NCBI GenBank assembly: GCA_003455235.1
Contig: DMRT01000009.1
Span: 1 to 30,274, forward strand
From: Chitinophagaceae bacterium
GTDB lineage: Bacteria > Bacteroidota > Bacteroidia > Chitinophagales > Chitinophagaceae
Length of the DNA: 30,274 nt
Direction of reading: 5' to 3'
In this document: positions 21,951 to 30,274 of the stretch, in pieces
Numbering within the stretch: the first letter of the stretch is position 1
How the letters are laid out: each line of letters begins with the position of its first letter
Position numbers and translations under genes: made by a program
Notes under the pieces: model-generated
Databases searched by the model: none
Told to the model about the DNA's origin: nothing
The model's input: the letters and a program-made list of their open reading frames with translations, nothing else

Positions 21951-23141
21951 TTGAGCAGGATCTTTGTTACCGGCATGGGCGTAATCAGCGCTGTAGGAAA
22001 TTCTGTGGCCGAAAACCGCCAGGGCCTGGTGAATGCCATATGCGGCATCCGCAATGAACTTAACCTCTTCCCAACGAAATATTCCGGCCTTTTACCATTC
22101 GGGCAAATTACGGCCAGTACCGACGGGTTAATGAAAGCCCTGGGTGTTTCGGATCCCGGCGTTACCCGTACTTCTTTGCTGGCCCTCCATGCGTTCAACG
22201 AAATGCTGGCCGATGCCGGTCTTTCGCTGGCGGATCTCCGGTCACCTGAAACCGCCCTGGCCGGCGCCAGCACTGTAGGCGGCATGTGCCTCACCGATGA
22301 ACTTTACGCCGACGCAAACAAGAACAGCAATGGTTCTCCTTATACGTCTTCTTACGATTGTGCATCGGTGAATATTTTCCTGCAGAAGCATTTTGGCATG
22401 AATGGTATCATCAACACCATCAACACTGCGTGTTCCTCATCAGCCAACTCCATAATGTATGGCGCCATGCTGATGAAGAACGGTTTTGCCCGGAGGGCTG
22501 TGGTTGGCGGGGTAGACAGTCTGGCGAAGTACACCATCAACGGCTTTCATGCGCTGCATATTCTTTCGTCCGAAAAATGTACTCCCTTTGATGAACACCG
22601 CAAAGGACTCAACCTCGGGGAAGGCGCTGCCTTCTTATTGCTTGAAAAAGAAGAAGACATTGCCGGCAAAAAAGTATATGCTGAACTCACGGGGTATTGC
22701 AATGCCAATGATGCGTTCCATCCTTCTTCCATTTCTGATGAAGGCGATGGGCCATACCTTTCCATGCAGGGGGCATTGAACCATGCAAAACTTTCTGCTG
22801 CTGATATCAGTTTTATAAATGCCCACGGTACCGGCACGGAAAACAATGATGAAACAGAAAGCAGGGCTATGATCCGGTTGTTTAAAGAGCCTCCTGCCTT
22901 TTCATCCACCAAGGCATATACCGGTCATACGCTGGGTGCGGCCGGAGCCGTGGAAGCGGTATACAGCATTCTGAGTTTGATGCACCAGGAAGTATACCCA
23001 ACGCTTCGTTTTACAAACAGGATTCCGTCAACCGGGTTAATGCCGGTACCCGAATACCGGAAAATGCCGGTACAGCATGTAATGTCAAATTCATTCGGGT
23101 TTGGCGGCAATTGTTCATCTCTTATTTTTTCACAGGCATAA
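21951..23141 (+). CDS. Beta-ketoacyl-ACP synthase II-like (KS alpha)
   Basis: This 396-residue ketosynthase has a complete active site: Cys161 in NTACSSSANS, His292 in NAHGTGTEND and His326 in YTGHTLGAAG. The N-terminus reads RIFVTGMGVISAVGNSVAENRQGL, as in FabF-type enzymes. No ATG fits: the natural start is the TTG at 21951, just after the ACP stop. The frame also runs back over the ACP gene to an ATG at 21888, but that stretch is an out-of-frame reading of the ACP. It overlaps the next gene by one base (TAATG). It should elongate the acyl chain on the ACP together with its partner. Confidence 0.93.
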   Translation: MSRIFVTGMGVISAVGNSVAENRQGLVNAICGIRNELNLFPTKYSGLLPFGQITASTDGLMKALGVSDPGVTRTSLLALHAFNEMLADAGLSLADLRSPETALAGASTVGGMCLTDELYADANKNSNGSPYTSSYDCASVNIFLQKHFGMNGIINTINTACSSSANSIMYGAMLMKNGFARRAVVGGVDSLAKYTINGFHALHILSSEKCTPFDEHRKGLNLGEGAAFLLLEKEEDIAGKKVYAELTGYCNANDAFHPSSISDEGDGPYLSMQGALNHAKLSAADISFINAHGTGTENNDETESRAMIRLFKEPPAFSSTKAYTGHTLGAAGAVEAVYSILSLMHQEVYPTLRFTNRIPSTGLMPVPEYRKMPVQHVMSNSFGFGGNCSSLIFSQA

Positions 23142-24178
23142 TGGTTTACATCCACCAGGCATATTGCATCTCCCCGCAAAAAACATTTCAGGATGTTGAC
23201 CTGGAATTGCTGCATGAACCGGTTGATAAAAAACTATATGCCATCGAGCCATCTTACGAAGGCATTCCGCCCGGTGTGCTGCGGAGAATGGGCCGTGCCG
23301 TACGGATGGGAGCAGGCGCGGGCATGCCCATCCTGAAAAACAGCCCGGTGGATGGCATCATCATTGGCACCGGCAAAGGCGGCATGGAAGACTGCATTAA
23401 ATTCCTGAACCAGATTGTTCAGTACGAGGAGGGATTGCTGGCGCCGGGCAATTTTGTACAAAGCACATCCAATGCCGTGGCAGCGCAGCTGGGCATGATG
23501 AGCAGGAATAAATCGTACAACAGCACACACGTGCACCGGGGTCATGCCTTTGAAAATGCCGTGACGGATGCCATCATGCAGCTGCGGGCGCTTCCGGGTA
23601 AACAATTCCTGCTCGGTGGCGTGGACGAGATCTCGGATTTTGATTACAACATCGAAACCCTGGATGGTTCGTATAAAAAAGAAGTGATTGCCGCCAGTGA
23701 TTTTTACACATCGGATACTCCCGGAAGCCTGGCCGGCGAAGGCGCTGCCATGTTCCTGGTGAATGATCAGCAGCCCGGCGCCCTGGCTGGCATCAGCGCC
23801 GTAGGAATGCTGCACAGCGAGGACCCGGCTGCTGTAACAGCCGCTTTCCAGCAATTCATCAGCACGCATATACGAGGCAACCAAAAGATCGACCTCTTTC
23901 TTTCCGGCGAAAGCGGCGACAACCGTACGCTGAAATTTTATGCCGCCTGTGAGAGCATATTGCCTGCGGATATCCCGGTGGCCCGTTTCAAGCATATGAG
24001 TGGTGTATACGCCACTGCCTCTTCCTTTGCACTGTGGATGGCCTGCCACATTCTTCAGCATGGGCGCCTGCCGGTACATACACTGAAAACAGTTGTTGAA
24101 GTTTCTTCTCTCAAAACCATTCTTCTGTATAACAACTACAAAGGCCTGCAGCATAGTTTTATGTTGATACAGAAATAA
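23141..24178 (+). CDS. Ketosynthase-like chain-length/initiation factor (KS beta)
   Basis: A 345-residue thiolase-fold protein resembling a ketosynthase but without its catalytic residues. Where KS has TACSSS there is NSTHVHRGHAFENAV, where KS has NAHGTG there is LFLSGESGDN, and where KS has GHTLGAAG there is KHMSGVYATASSFAL. This matches KS beta/chain-length-factor type partners of type II polyketide and aryl polyene systems, which pair with an active KS. Start ATG 23141 overlaps the KS stop by one base, strongly suggesting a KS-KS beta heterodimer. An upstream TTG at 23111 would lie inside the KS and is not used. It is the last gene of the cluster. Confidence 0.88.
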   Translation: MVYIHQAYCISPQKTFQDVDLELLHEPVDKKLYAIEPSYEGIPPGVLRRMGRAVRMGAGAGMPILKNSPVDGIIIGTGKGGMEDCIKFLNQIVQYEEGLLAPGNFVQSTSNAVAAQLGMMSRNKSYNSTHVHRGHAFENAVTDAIMQLRALPGKQFLLGGVDEISDFDYNIETLDGSYKKEVIAASDFYTSDTPGSLAGEGAAMFLVNDQQPGALAGISAVGMLHSEDPAAVTAAFQQFISTHIRGNQKIDLFLSGESGDNRTLKFYAACESILPADIPVARFKHMSGVYATASSFALWMACHILQHGRLPVHTLKTVVEVSSLKTILLYNNYKGLQHSFMLIQK

Positions 24179-24269
24179 CAGGTCTCATTAAAAAACAATC
24201 TGTAATTTCCGTTTTGGATAGTATAAGTAATGTGAACCACCTAGGCACATAGAAAGATAAAACCGGTTC

Positions 24270-25751
24270 ATGTTCCTGCCGGGTTCCAGGAACAAGGCCC
24301 TCCTGTTTATGAAGAAGTTCAGTTCCCTCTTTTACATTTTCACCATTGGTGGTGCGGCAGGCATTATCTACTGGGTTATCAAAAAAGGCAAGGCATTACA
24401 AGACCCCGCCATCACGTTAAAAGAAGTACAAACAGAGGGTCAATCAGCAGCACACAGCAGTTTCCAGGAATTTACCGGATCCTTCGCTCATCACATCAAA
24501 GAACCGATGGCGGTCCTGATGTTACAGATCATTGTGATCATTTTCTTTGCACGGATTTTCGGATGGCTGTTTAAAAAGATCAAGCAACCGGCGGTGATCG
24601 GTGAGATCATTGCCGGTATTGTGCTGGGCCCCTCAATACTGGGATCCTATTTCCCGGAAGTTACCCAGTTCTTGTTTCCAGCTGCTTCATTGGGAACGCT
24701 CAGCTTTCTCAGCCAGATCGGGCTGATCCTTTTCATGTTCATCATCGGCATGGAGCTCGACCTGAAAGCCATCGGTAAACAGGCCTACGATGCGGTGGTC
24801 ATCAGCCATGCCAGCATCATTATTCCTTATACGCTCGGGGTGGCACTGGCTTATTTTATTTATAAAGAATACGCACCCGCCGGGGTTACGTTTATCTCCT
24901 TCGCCCTGTTCATGGGTATTGCCATGAGTATTACCGCCTTCCCGGTACTGGCAAGGATCTTACACGAACGTAAGCTGACCCGGTCTAAACTCGGCACCAT
25001 GGCCCTTACCTGTGCAGCCGCCGATGACCTCACCGCCTGGTGCATCCTGGCTGCCGTGATTGCATTGGTGAAATCCGGATCCTCTATCAGTGTGTTATAC
25101 ACCATCGGGCTTGCCATTGTTTATGTGCTGGTAATGCTCAAGCTGGTTCGACCGGCTCTTAACCGGTTAGAAACAATCTATCACAAAAAAGAAGCGAAGC
25201 GTACAGCGGTTATCGCTTTCCTCTTCGTTATGCTGATCGTATCTTCCTACATTACGTCCATCATAGGTGTGCATTCCCTCTTTGGCGCCTTTATAGCCGG
25301 AGTAATCATGCCTCCCAGTTTCGACTTCCGTAAAATTGTGACTGATAAGATTGAAGACCTGAGTATTGTTCTTTTACTTCCGCTCTTCTTTGTGATCACC
25401 GGGCTGCGCACACAGATCGGCTTGTTAAATGAAGCATCGCTCTGGATTACGTTTGGGTGGATATTGCTGGTGGCACTGGCCGGGAAATTCGGTGGGAGTG
25501 CATTGGCCGCACGGATGGTGGGACAAAGCTGGCGTGACAGTCTTTCGATTGGTGTATTGATGAACACCCGCGGACTGATGCAGCTGATCGTGCTGAATAT
25601 CGGTTACGACCTTGGCATCCTTTCTCCCGAGATATTCGCGATGATGGTGCTGATGGCGCTGGTTACTACTTTTATGACCGGGCCGGCGCTGGATTTTATA
25701 TATTGGCTGATACCCGAGAAGACTACCGCTACGAACCGGGAAGCATCATAA
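24270..25751 (+). CDS. CPA2 family cation/proton antiporter
   Basis: A 493-residue antiporter with about 13 membrane helices. A first segment near 18-36 is followed by a loop and the antiporter core. Core motifs are IKQPAVIGEIIAGIVLGPSI, GMELDLKAIG, MSITAFPVLARIL, the ion-binding ADDLTAWCILA with two adjacent aspartates (a pattern linked to electrogenic exchange in NapA-type members), and MNTRGLMQLIVLNIGYDLG. No C-terminal TrkA-N or Usp domain is present, unlike KefB/KefC. The start may be ATG 24270 or, more compactly, ATG 24309 (MKKFSSLF). It lies 91 bases after the cluster and converges on the HTCS gene with directly adjacent stops. Exchanged cation (Na+ or K+) is not clear. Confidence 0.9.
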   Translation: MFLPGSRNKALLFMKKFSSLFYIFTIGGAAGIIYWVIKKGKALQDPAITLKEVQTEGQSAAHSSFQEFTGSFAHHIKEPMAVLMLQIIVIIFFARIFGWLFKKIKQPAVIGEIIAGIVLGPSILGSYFPEVTQFLFPAASLGTLSFLSQIGLILFMFIIGMELDLKAIGKQAYDAVVISHASIIIPYTLGVALAYFIYKEYAPAGVTFISFALFMGIAMSITAFPVLARILHERKLTRSKLGTMALTCAAADDLTAWCILAAVIALVKSGSSISVLYTIGLAIVYVLVMLKLVRPALNRLETIYHKKEAKRTAVIAFLFVMLIVSSYITSIIGVHSLFGAFIAGVIMPPSFDFRKIVTDKIEDLSIVLLLPLFFVITGLRTQIGLLNEASLWITFGWILLVALAGKFGGSALAARMVGQSWRDSLSIGVLMNTRGLMQLIVLNIGYDLGILSPEIFAMMVLMALVTTFMTGPALDFIYWLIPEKTTATNREAS

Positions 25752-28700
25752 TTATTTACTTACTTTCCCGTTGCGCCACTCAAGAGGCGTCAGATTATAT
25801 TCCTGCTTGAATACACGGGTAAAATAGCCGGGATCATTGTAGCCGCACTCCAGGGCAACAGCAGCAATACTCAGGGACGTATCACCCAATAGCTCTTTTG
25901 CTTTATTCAACCGCACAATTCGTATGAACCTGTTGGGTGAGCAACCGGTAAGGGCATCCAGCTTGCGGTGCAACTGTGAATGGCTCATAAAGACCAGTTT
26001 GCATAGCTGCTCCACACTGAATTCATAATTGCTGAAATTAGCTTCCACAATTTCCCTCACCTTTTTCACGAATTCATTTTCTGTTTTGTCTTCCCTTACG
26101 GTTTCAGCTTCCTGTAGGGGAGATTCTCCGGTTGTACCTGTTATCCCCATTTGCAGGCTGTAGTATTGTTGCAGGTTCTTCCGCAGTTCCAGCAGCTTTC
26201 TTATGCGAAGCAATAATTCCTCTTTATGAAAAGGCTTTTCCAAATATACATCTGCTCCTTTCTCCAGCCCTTCCAGCTTACTTTGCATATCCGCTTTTGC
26301 CGTAAGCATTATGATCGGTATATGGCTGGTTCTTTCATCCTGGCGCAACATCCTGCACATTTCGAAACCATCTATAAAGGGCATCATTACGTCTGTAATT
26401 ACAAGATCAGGTATTGAATCTGTCGCAATTTCAAACCCTTCCCTGCCATCCTTGCCTACGGCTAATTTATAATCGGGCAGACAACTTGCTGTATAGGCCA
26501 CTACATCCGCATTATCCTCCACCAATAAAATCAGTGGCTTGGCACTGCTGGCAATTGCCTCATCAAAATGATCATCCCGCAATTTTTCTTCTGCTTTGAT
26601 CACCATGCTGTTTTCGCTTTGTGGCGATATAAAAACATTTGCATTATCTGCGGTACTTGCTTTTATCAAAGGAATATTGATTATAAACTCGGTTCCTTTT
26701 GTTGCTCCAACCGGCGGACTTTTTACCGTGATGGTTCCATTCATCAGCTTCACTAATTCTTTGGTAAGTGCAAGCCCGATACCGGTACCTTCAGCTTTAC
26801 GGGTATGACTATTATCCAACTGGTAAAACCGGTCGAAGATATGCGGAATCTGGTTTTCGGGTATACCAATACCAGTGTCTTTTACTTTTAAAACAATGGT
26901 GGTGCTTTCATTGCTTGTGGCATCCTCCTGCGAAATGCTCACATATATATTGCCCTGCTCAGGTGTAAATTTTAATGCGTTCGAAAAGAGGTTGGTAATG
27001 ATCTGTCTTATTTTTTCTGCATCAAAGGCAACCAGCAATTCATCGGTATCCGCTAAAAAATGAAATTGCTTTTTTTGGCTGGCTGCCAGCGACTGAAAAG
27101 ACTCTACAATGTACCGGAGAAAGGAAATAATATCGCCATTTATTAAATTCAATCGCATCTTACCACTTTCTAGTTTTGAAAGATCGAGCATTTCATTTAC
27201 CAGGTTCAGTAAATTCTCCCCATTCCGTACGATCATATCCACACCGTTATCCAAATACTTTCCGGGATCGTTTTTTACCTGGTTGGCCATGCCCAGAATA
27301 ACAGTAAGTGGAGTTCGGAACTCATGTGTAATATTGGCGTAGAGTTGGGTTTTAACAGTATCGAGCTCTTTTACACGTTTTGCTTCCTGCTGCTCATAAT
27401 GCAATTGCGACTGCAATTTTGTTTTATTGATCCTGAATTTAAAATAAGCCCTTACAACAATCACTGCCAGCAAAGCATACAATACGTAAGCCCACCAGCT
27501 AAGCCACCAGGGAGGCAATACAGTAAGCTTTAATTCAGTTATTCGCCCGTTCCATATACCAAGGCTGTTACTGCCCTGCACTTTAAATGTGTAGGTACCA
27601 GGTGGTAGTTTGCTGTACGTAACATTTCGCCGGCTGCCACTTTCAACCCAGTCTTTATCTATCCCGGTTAACTGGTAACGGTAGCGGTTTTGATCTGGTG
27701 CCCTGTAATCCAACGTTGAAAATTCAAATGTTATAACATCCTGGGTATGGTTTAGTGTAATAGCACTGGTAAACTCTACCGCAGTTTGCGTTATGCCACT
27801 ACCGTCCCCTGCCTGCACGGGCTTATTACCAATTAAAATGTTGGTGATGAATACCGGTGCAACAAAACTGTCCAACAAAATTTCCTGGGGGTTAAAAATA
27901 TTCAGGCCGTTTACGCCGCCAAACGCCAGCAATCCACCAGGTAATTTTGCGAAAGCGCCGGTATTAAATTCATTATCCTGCAGCCCGGCAGCCTTGGTAA
28001 AATGACGGAACTGCCAGTTGCCGTTTTCATCCTTTGTTCTATTCAATAAACAGAACAACCCATTATTGGTGCTGCCCCATAAGTGGCCGTTATCGTCTGT
28101 TAATATTCCATATACCACATTATTGCACAATCCTTCTTTTGTAGTGATATGCAAAAAACGGTTGCTGGTCTTATCCAGCCGGTTCAGTCCGCCGCCTTTG
28201 GTAGCCACCCATAAAATATTATTATCGCCGCCATCATCGATCATACAGGATACATGGTTATAGTTTAAAGCAGTTTTATCTGCTGTATTGGTTTTGTACC
28301 AGGTAACTTTTGGCGGTGTTGCTGTGCCAGGGCTGAAAATAATTTTCGCCAGGCCGCTTTCAGTCCCCGCCCAAAAAACGCCGTTTGCATCCTCGTATAG
28401 TGCTGTTATTGGTGCACTGTTAAGCATGGGGTTGATGAGATCGGTATTAATCGTAAACTTTCTAAATGTTCCCGTGGTTGGGGTCAGCACGATCAGCCTG
28501 CCGCCAAAACCCGTAAGCCATAAATTGCCTTTGCTATCTTCTAACTTTGGCTCAAGCAATTCTTCGGCTTTTTCAACAGTAATTCTGTAAGTGTTTGAAA
28601 TTTTTGTTACCAGGTTTACTTTCTCAATTCCTTCATCAAAAGTATTCGGGTTATTGCCTTTTTTACCGGTTATGTTCCAGATGGTAAAGTTGCTACCCAT

Positions 28701-29885
28701 AAAAAAATCGCCCCCGTTAAAAAGGGATTTCTCTTCTTTTCCTGTTAAATTCTTGCCGTCCGTATCAAACTTTTGCAATTCGCCCCAGCCCCTGGCAAAA
28801 ACCTGGTTACCAGGCAGCCCCATTATTTTACGCACGCTCAGGCCAACGGCAATATGATGAAATTTTTCGGAGCCGCTGGTATACTTGCGCAGGCCGTAAC
28901 CATTGGTGCCCAGCCACACAAGCCCGGACCGGTCTTTATAAATTTTTGTAGGTGTTACTTCTGAATAACCCTGCAGTCGGGTCTGTTCGGGGTCAACCGG
29001 GTTGCCACGCTTCCAGTTGCGGATATCAAAAATTTCCAATCTGCCAGAATCCGTAATACCGAGCCAGAACCTTTTTTTGTCGGCTTCGTGAAAGAACACC
29101 CGGCCATGCCCCTTTACTATATCTTTAGAAAACAGCGGATAACTGCTTGTGTCCTGCACCTGGCTAAAGAAAAAATCATCAGCCCAAACACTGCCATCGG
29201 CAGCAGGGGCTGTTTGTGCAAACGGAAAATTATTTTTCCGCCATACAAGCGACATGTCACCCGGCAGCAGCTCATAAACATGGTCGGAGACTACCCATAT
29301 TTTTTTATTGCCGTCCATATACATGCAGTTAACATTATATGCACCAGGGGCCGTCAGACGGGTAATGGTTGGTACAGCATTATTTTCTAAAAAGTCATCG
29401 GGCAACGAAATAACATTGATGCTTTTCTCGTGAGAAAAAACCAGGAACCGTCCGTCGGGCAATTCAATTATAGGTACAAAAACTTTATTGCCGGATAGGC
29501 TGTTTGCATCTTTCGGGTTGTGCATGATGCGGCGGAAATTGTCCCTTTTTTTATTATAGATGTTTATGCCATCATCGGTACTTACCCAAAGTCTGCCCTT
29601 GCTGTCTTCAAAAAGGCGGTTGATGTTGTTATTACTGATGGAGTATTGGTTATAGCTGTCGTAGGTATACACTTTAAAGCTGTACCCGTCGTATCTGTTC
29701 AGCCCGTCTTTGGTACCAAACCACATAAAACCATCCCTGTCCTGTAATATATCATACACATACCCCTGCGACAGGCCATTGGACGTGTTAAGCAAATCGT
29801 ATTTAAGCTGCCCGAAAGCGGGTACGGCCATCCATATAAGCAAGATGGCAAATAGCAGTTTAGTGGTGGTGGCTTTCTTCGGCAT
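25752..29885 (-). CDS. Hybrid two-component system (HTCS) sensor kinase / response regulator / AraC regulator
   Basis: This is a 1377-residue inner-membrane regulator. A signal peptide (about 1-26, from MPKKATTTKLLFAIL) precedes a periplasmic sensor built of two beta-propellers with repeated ILQDRDGFMWFGTKDGL-type units, a Y_Y_Y domain (about 730-775), a membrane helix (about 790-815), HisKA with His854 in THEFRTPL, the ATPase with GTGIGLAL (about 1030), a receiver with Asp1165 in VITDVMMPF, and an AraC-type HTH (about 1270-1377). Known HTCS proteins sense oligosaccharides and switch on polysaccharide utilisation loci. The frame opens at a GTG at 29984, but ATG 29885 gives the proper signal peptide. 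No SusC/SusD pair is visible; the likely target is the divergent transporter gene or genes beyond the window. Confidence 0.95.
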   Translation of the reverse strand: MPKKATTTKLLFAILLIWMAVPAFGQLKYDLLNTSNGLSQGYVYDILQDRDGFMWFGTKDGLNRYDGYSFKVYTYDSYNQYSISNNNINRLFEDSKGRLWVSTDDGINIYNKKRDNFRRIMHNPKDANSLSGNKVFVPIIELPDGRFLVFSHEKSINVISLPDDFLENNAVPTITRLTAPGAYNVNCMYMDGNKKIWVVSDHVYELLPGDMSLVWRKNNFPFAQTAPAADGSVWADDFFFSQVQDTSSYPLFSKDIVKGHGRVFFHEADKKRFWLGITDSGRLEIFDIRNWKRGNPVDPEQTRLQGYSEVTPTKIYKDRSGLVWLGTNGYGLRKYTSGSEKFHHIAVGLSVRKIMGLPGNQVFARGWGELQKFDTDGKNLTGKEEKSLFNGGDFFMGSNFTIWNITGKKGNNPNTFDEGIEKVNLVTKISNTYRITVEKAEELLEPKLEDSKGNLWLTGFGGRLIVLTPTTGTFRKFTINTDLINPMLNSAPITALYEDANGVFWAGTESGLAKIIFSPGTATPPKVTWYKTNTADKTALNYNHVSCMIDDGGDNNILWVATKGGGLNRLDKTSNRFLHITTKEGLCNNVVYGILTDDNGHLWGSTNNGLFCLLNRTKDENGNWQFRHFTKAAGLQDNEFNTGAFAKLPGGLLAFGGVNGLNIFNPQEILLDSFVAPVFITNILIGNKPVQAGDGSGITQTAVEFTSAITLNHTQDVITFEFSTLDYRAPDQNRYRYQLTGIDKDWVESGSRRNVTYSKLPPGTYTFKVQGSNSLGIWNGRITELKLTVLPPWWLSWWAYVLYALLAVIVVRAYFKFRINKTKLQSQLHYEQQEAKRVKELDTVKTQLYANITHEFRTPLTVILGMANQVKNDPGKYLDNGVDMIVRNGENLLNLVNEMLDLSKLESGKMRLNLINGDIISFLRYIVESFQSLAASQKKQFHFLADTDELLVAFDAEKIRQIITNLFSNALKFTPEQGNIYVSISQEDATSNESTTIVLKVKDTGIGIPENQIPHIFDRFYQLDNSHTRKAEGTGIGLALTKELVKLMNGTITVKSPPVGATKGTEFIINIPLIKASTADNANVFISPQSENSMVIKAEEKLRDDHFDEAIASSAKPLILLVEDNADVVAYTASCLPDYKLAVGKDGREGFEIATDSIPDLVITDVMMPFIDGFEMCRMLRQDERTSHIPIIMLTAKADMQSKLEGLEKGADVYLEKPFHKEELLLRIRKLLELRKNLQQYYSLQMGITGTTGESPLQEAETVREDKTENEFVKKVREIVEANFSNYEFSVEQLCKLVFMSHSQLHRKLDALTGCSPNRFIRIVRLNKAKELLGDTSLSIAAVALECGYNDPGYFTRVFKQEYNLTPLEWRNGKVSK

Positions 29886-30011
29886 TTGTTTATAAAGATA
29901 ATTGCCAACAGCAGTTTTGGTATGACCACCGGGGTCAAATTGCCTGCTTTTCTGAAAAATGCTGAATTTATCCTGTTGCTGCACAGTTTGTCCTGCTCAT
30001 TGCTGAAAAAT

Positions 30012-30048
30012 GAAGGTTTTATGGTGGGTTTGTACTCACAAAACCTTC
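30012..30048. promoter_or_regulatory. Long hairpin in the HTCS-MFS divergent intergenic region
   Basis: The outer arms GAAGGTTTT (30012-30020) and AAAACCTTC (30040-30048) enclose inner arms GTGGGT (30024-30029) and ACTCAC (30034-30039), with a 4-nt loop and a 3-nt bulge (ATG). About 15 bp pair in all, with one G-U. The function is unknown: operator, leader structure or attenuator are possible. No T-run directly follows. Confidence 0.4.
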
Positions 30049-30131
30049 TGTTTCAATAGAACTTTATACTGCATCGGAGTTGCGATCAAAGGCAACCATT
30101 CACTAAATAATTATTCTAAAACCTTAAAATC

Positions 30132-30274
30132 ATGAAATCAGCCATCAGCATTCCGCTAAAACAAAGCAGAACCATTCCGGCGCTTTCCGATAATACTTTT
30201 TTAAGGTATTTCAATTTTATAGCCCTGTATTTTGCCCAAGGCGCTCCGGAGGGCATGTTATTTTATGGCATACC
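30132..30274 (+). CDS. MFS transporter, AmpG-like (truncated by the window end)
   Basis: Only the first 47 codons are present. The N-terminus is polar (about residues 1-25) and is followed by the first membrane segment FNFIALYFAQGAPEGMLFYGI. The segment carries the QGxPEGxxxYG motif seen in AmpG-like and PAT-type MFS permeases, which import muropeptides, sugars or related compounds. The gene diverges from the HTCS gene across 246 bases, so it may be a target of that regulator. The rest lies outside the window. Confidence 0.75.
   Translation, partial: MKSAISIPLKQSRTIPALSDNTFLRYFNFIALYFAQGAPEGMLFYGI

Noticed and set aside
23234..24154. A 306-codon open frame on the minus strand opposite the KS beta gene
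   Set aside because: It lies wholly opposite a well-supported gene with clear thiolase-fold motifs. Its own translation shows no recognisable domain and is rich in His/Cys/Gln, as expected for a shadow frame.
25735..25775. Possible terminator between the convergent antiporter and HTCS genes (CGGGAA and TTCCCG)
   Set aside because: The stem is only 6 bp with a loop of more than 20 bases and no adjoining T-run, and it lies partly in coding sequence.
29923..29937. Inverted repeat TGACC-ACCGG-GGTCA upstream of the HTCS ATG
   Set aside because: The arms are only 5 bp and the sequence lies in the short leader. It could be a binding site but is not distinguishable from chance.
1..30274. tRNA, rRNA, CRISPR array, insertion sequence or prophage
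   Set aside because: I saw no spaced direct repeats, no cloverleaf-like sequence, no transposase or integrase motif, and no terminal inverted repeats with target duplication. Intergenic regions are short.

Overview
The window looks like chromosomal DNA of a Bacteroidota bacterium, most likely of the Chitinophagaceae/Chitinophagales. The reasons are the repeated Bacteroidota -7 promoter motif TAnnTTTG just upstream of genes, a giant hybrid two-component system protein (beta-propellers, Y_Y_Y, kinase, receiver and AraC HTH in one chain), a dialkylresorcinol/flexirubin-type gene set, and a sigma-54 with a very acidic region II. The assignment is inferred from gene content and not from a marker gene. 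I saw no tRNA, rRNA, CRISPR array, insertion sequence or phage gene, and no gene-free stretch longer than 300 bases.

Left part (1-5640): an M3 metallopeptidase faces a leftward SCO1-Fur pair. A MerC-like membrane protein diverges from SCO1 across a 99-bp gap with back-to-back promoters, so this looks like a small metal-handling module. A secreted NTF2-like protein, a tiny membrane protein, a membrane-anchored GH25 lysozyme and an integral membrane protein follow.

Middle part (5640-15400): mostly rightward housekeeping and envelope genes. They are a lytic transglycosylase with a terminator-like hairpin inside its signal-peptide codons, a radical SAM/SPASM protein, an AI-2E family transporter, a MarR regulator, a secreted GHL10 glycosidase, a DegT-type aminotransferase, a leftward secreted hypothetical, rpoN translationally coupled to a PAP2-like membrane protein, and a leftward L,D-transpeptidase gene split by one in-frame stop codon.

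Right-centre (15603-24178): nine tightly packed rightward genes plus a leading small secreted protein gene. They encode DarA (aromatase), DarB (KAS III-like ketosynthase), a small unknown protein, a BtrH-like acyltransferase, an ABC-2 ATPase and permease, an acyl carrier protein, a ketosynthase, and a ketosynthase-like partner lacking the catalytic residues. Together they look like a dialkylresorcinol-type lipid/pigment pathway. KS and its partner would build acyl chains on the ACP, DarB would fuse two chains into a cyclohexanedione, DarA would aromatise it, BtrH could move an acyl group from the ACP, and the ABC transporter would export the product. The ketoreductase, dehydratase and ammonia lyase of complete flexirubin loci are absent from the window.

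Right end (24270-30274): a CPA2 cation/proton antiporter converges on the 1377-residue hybrid sensor/regulator. That gene diverges from a truncated AmpG-like MFS transporter across an intergenic region with a strong hairpin.
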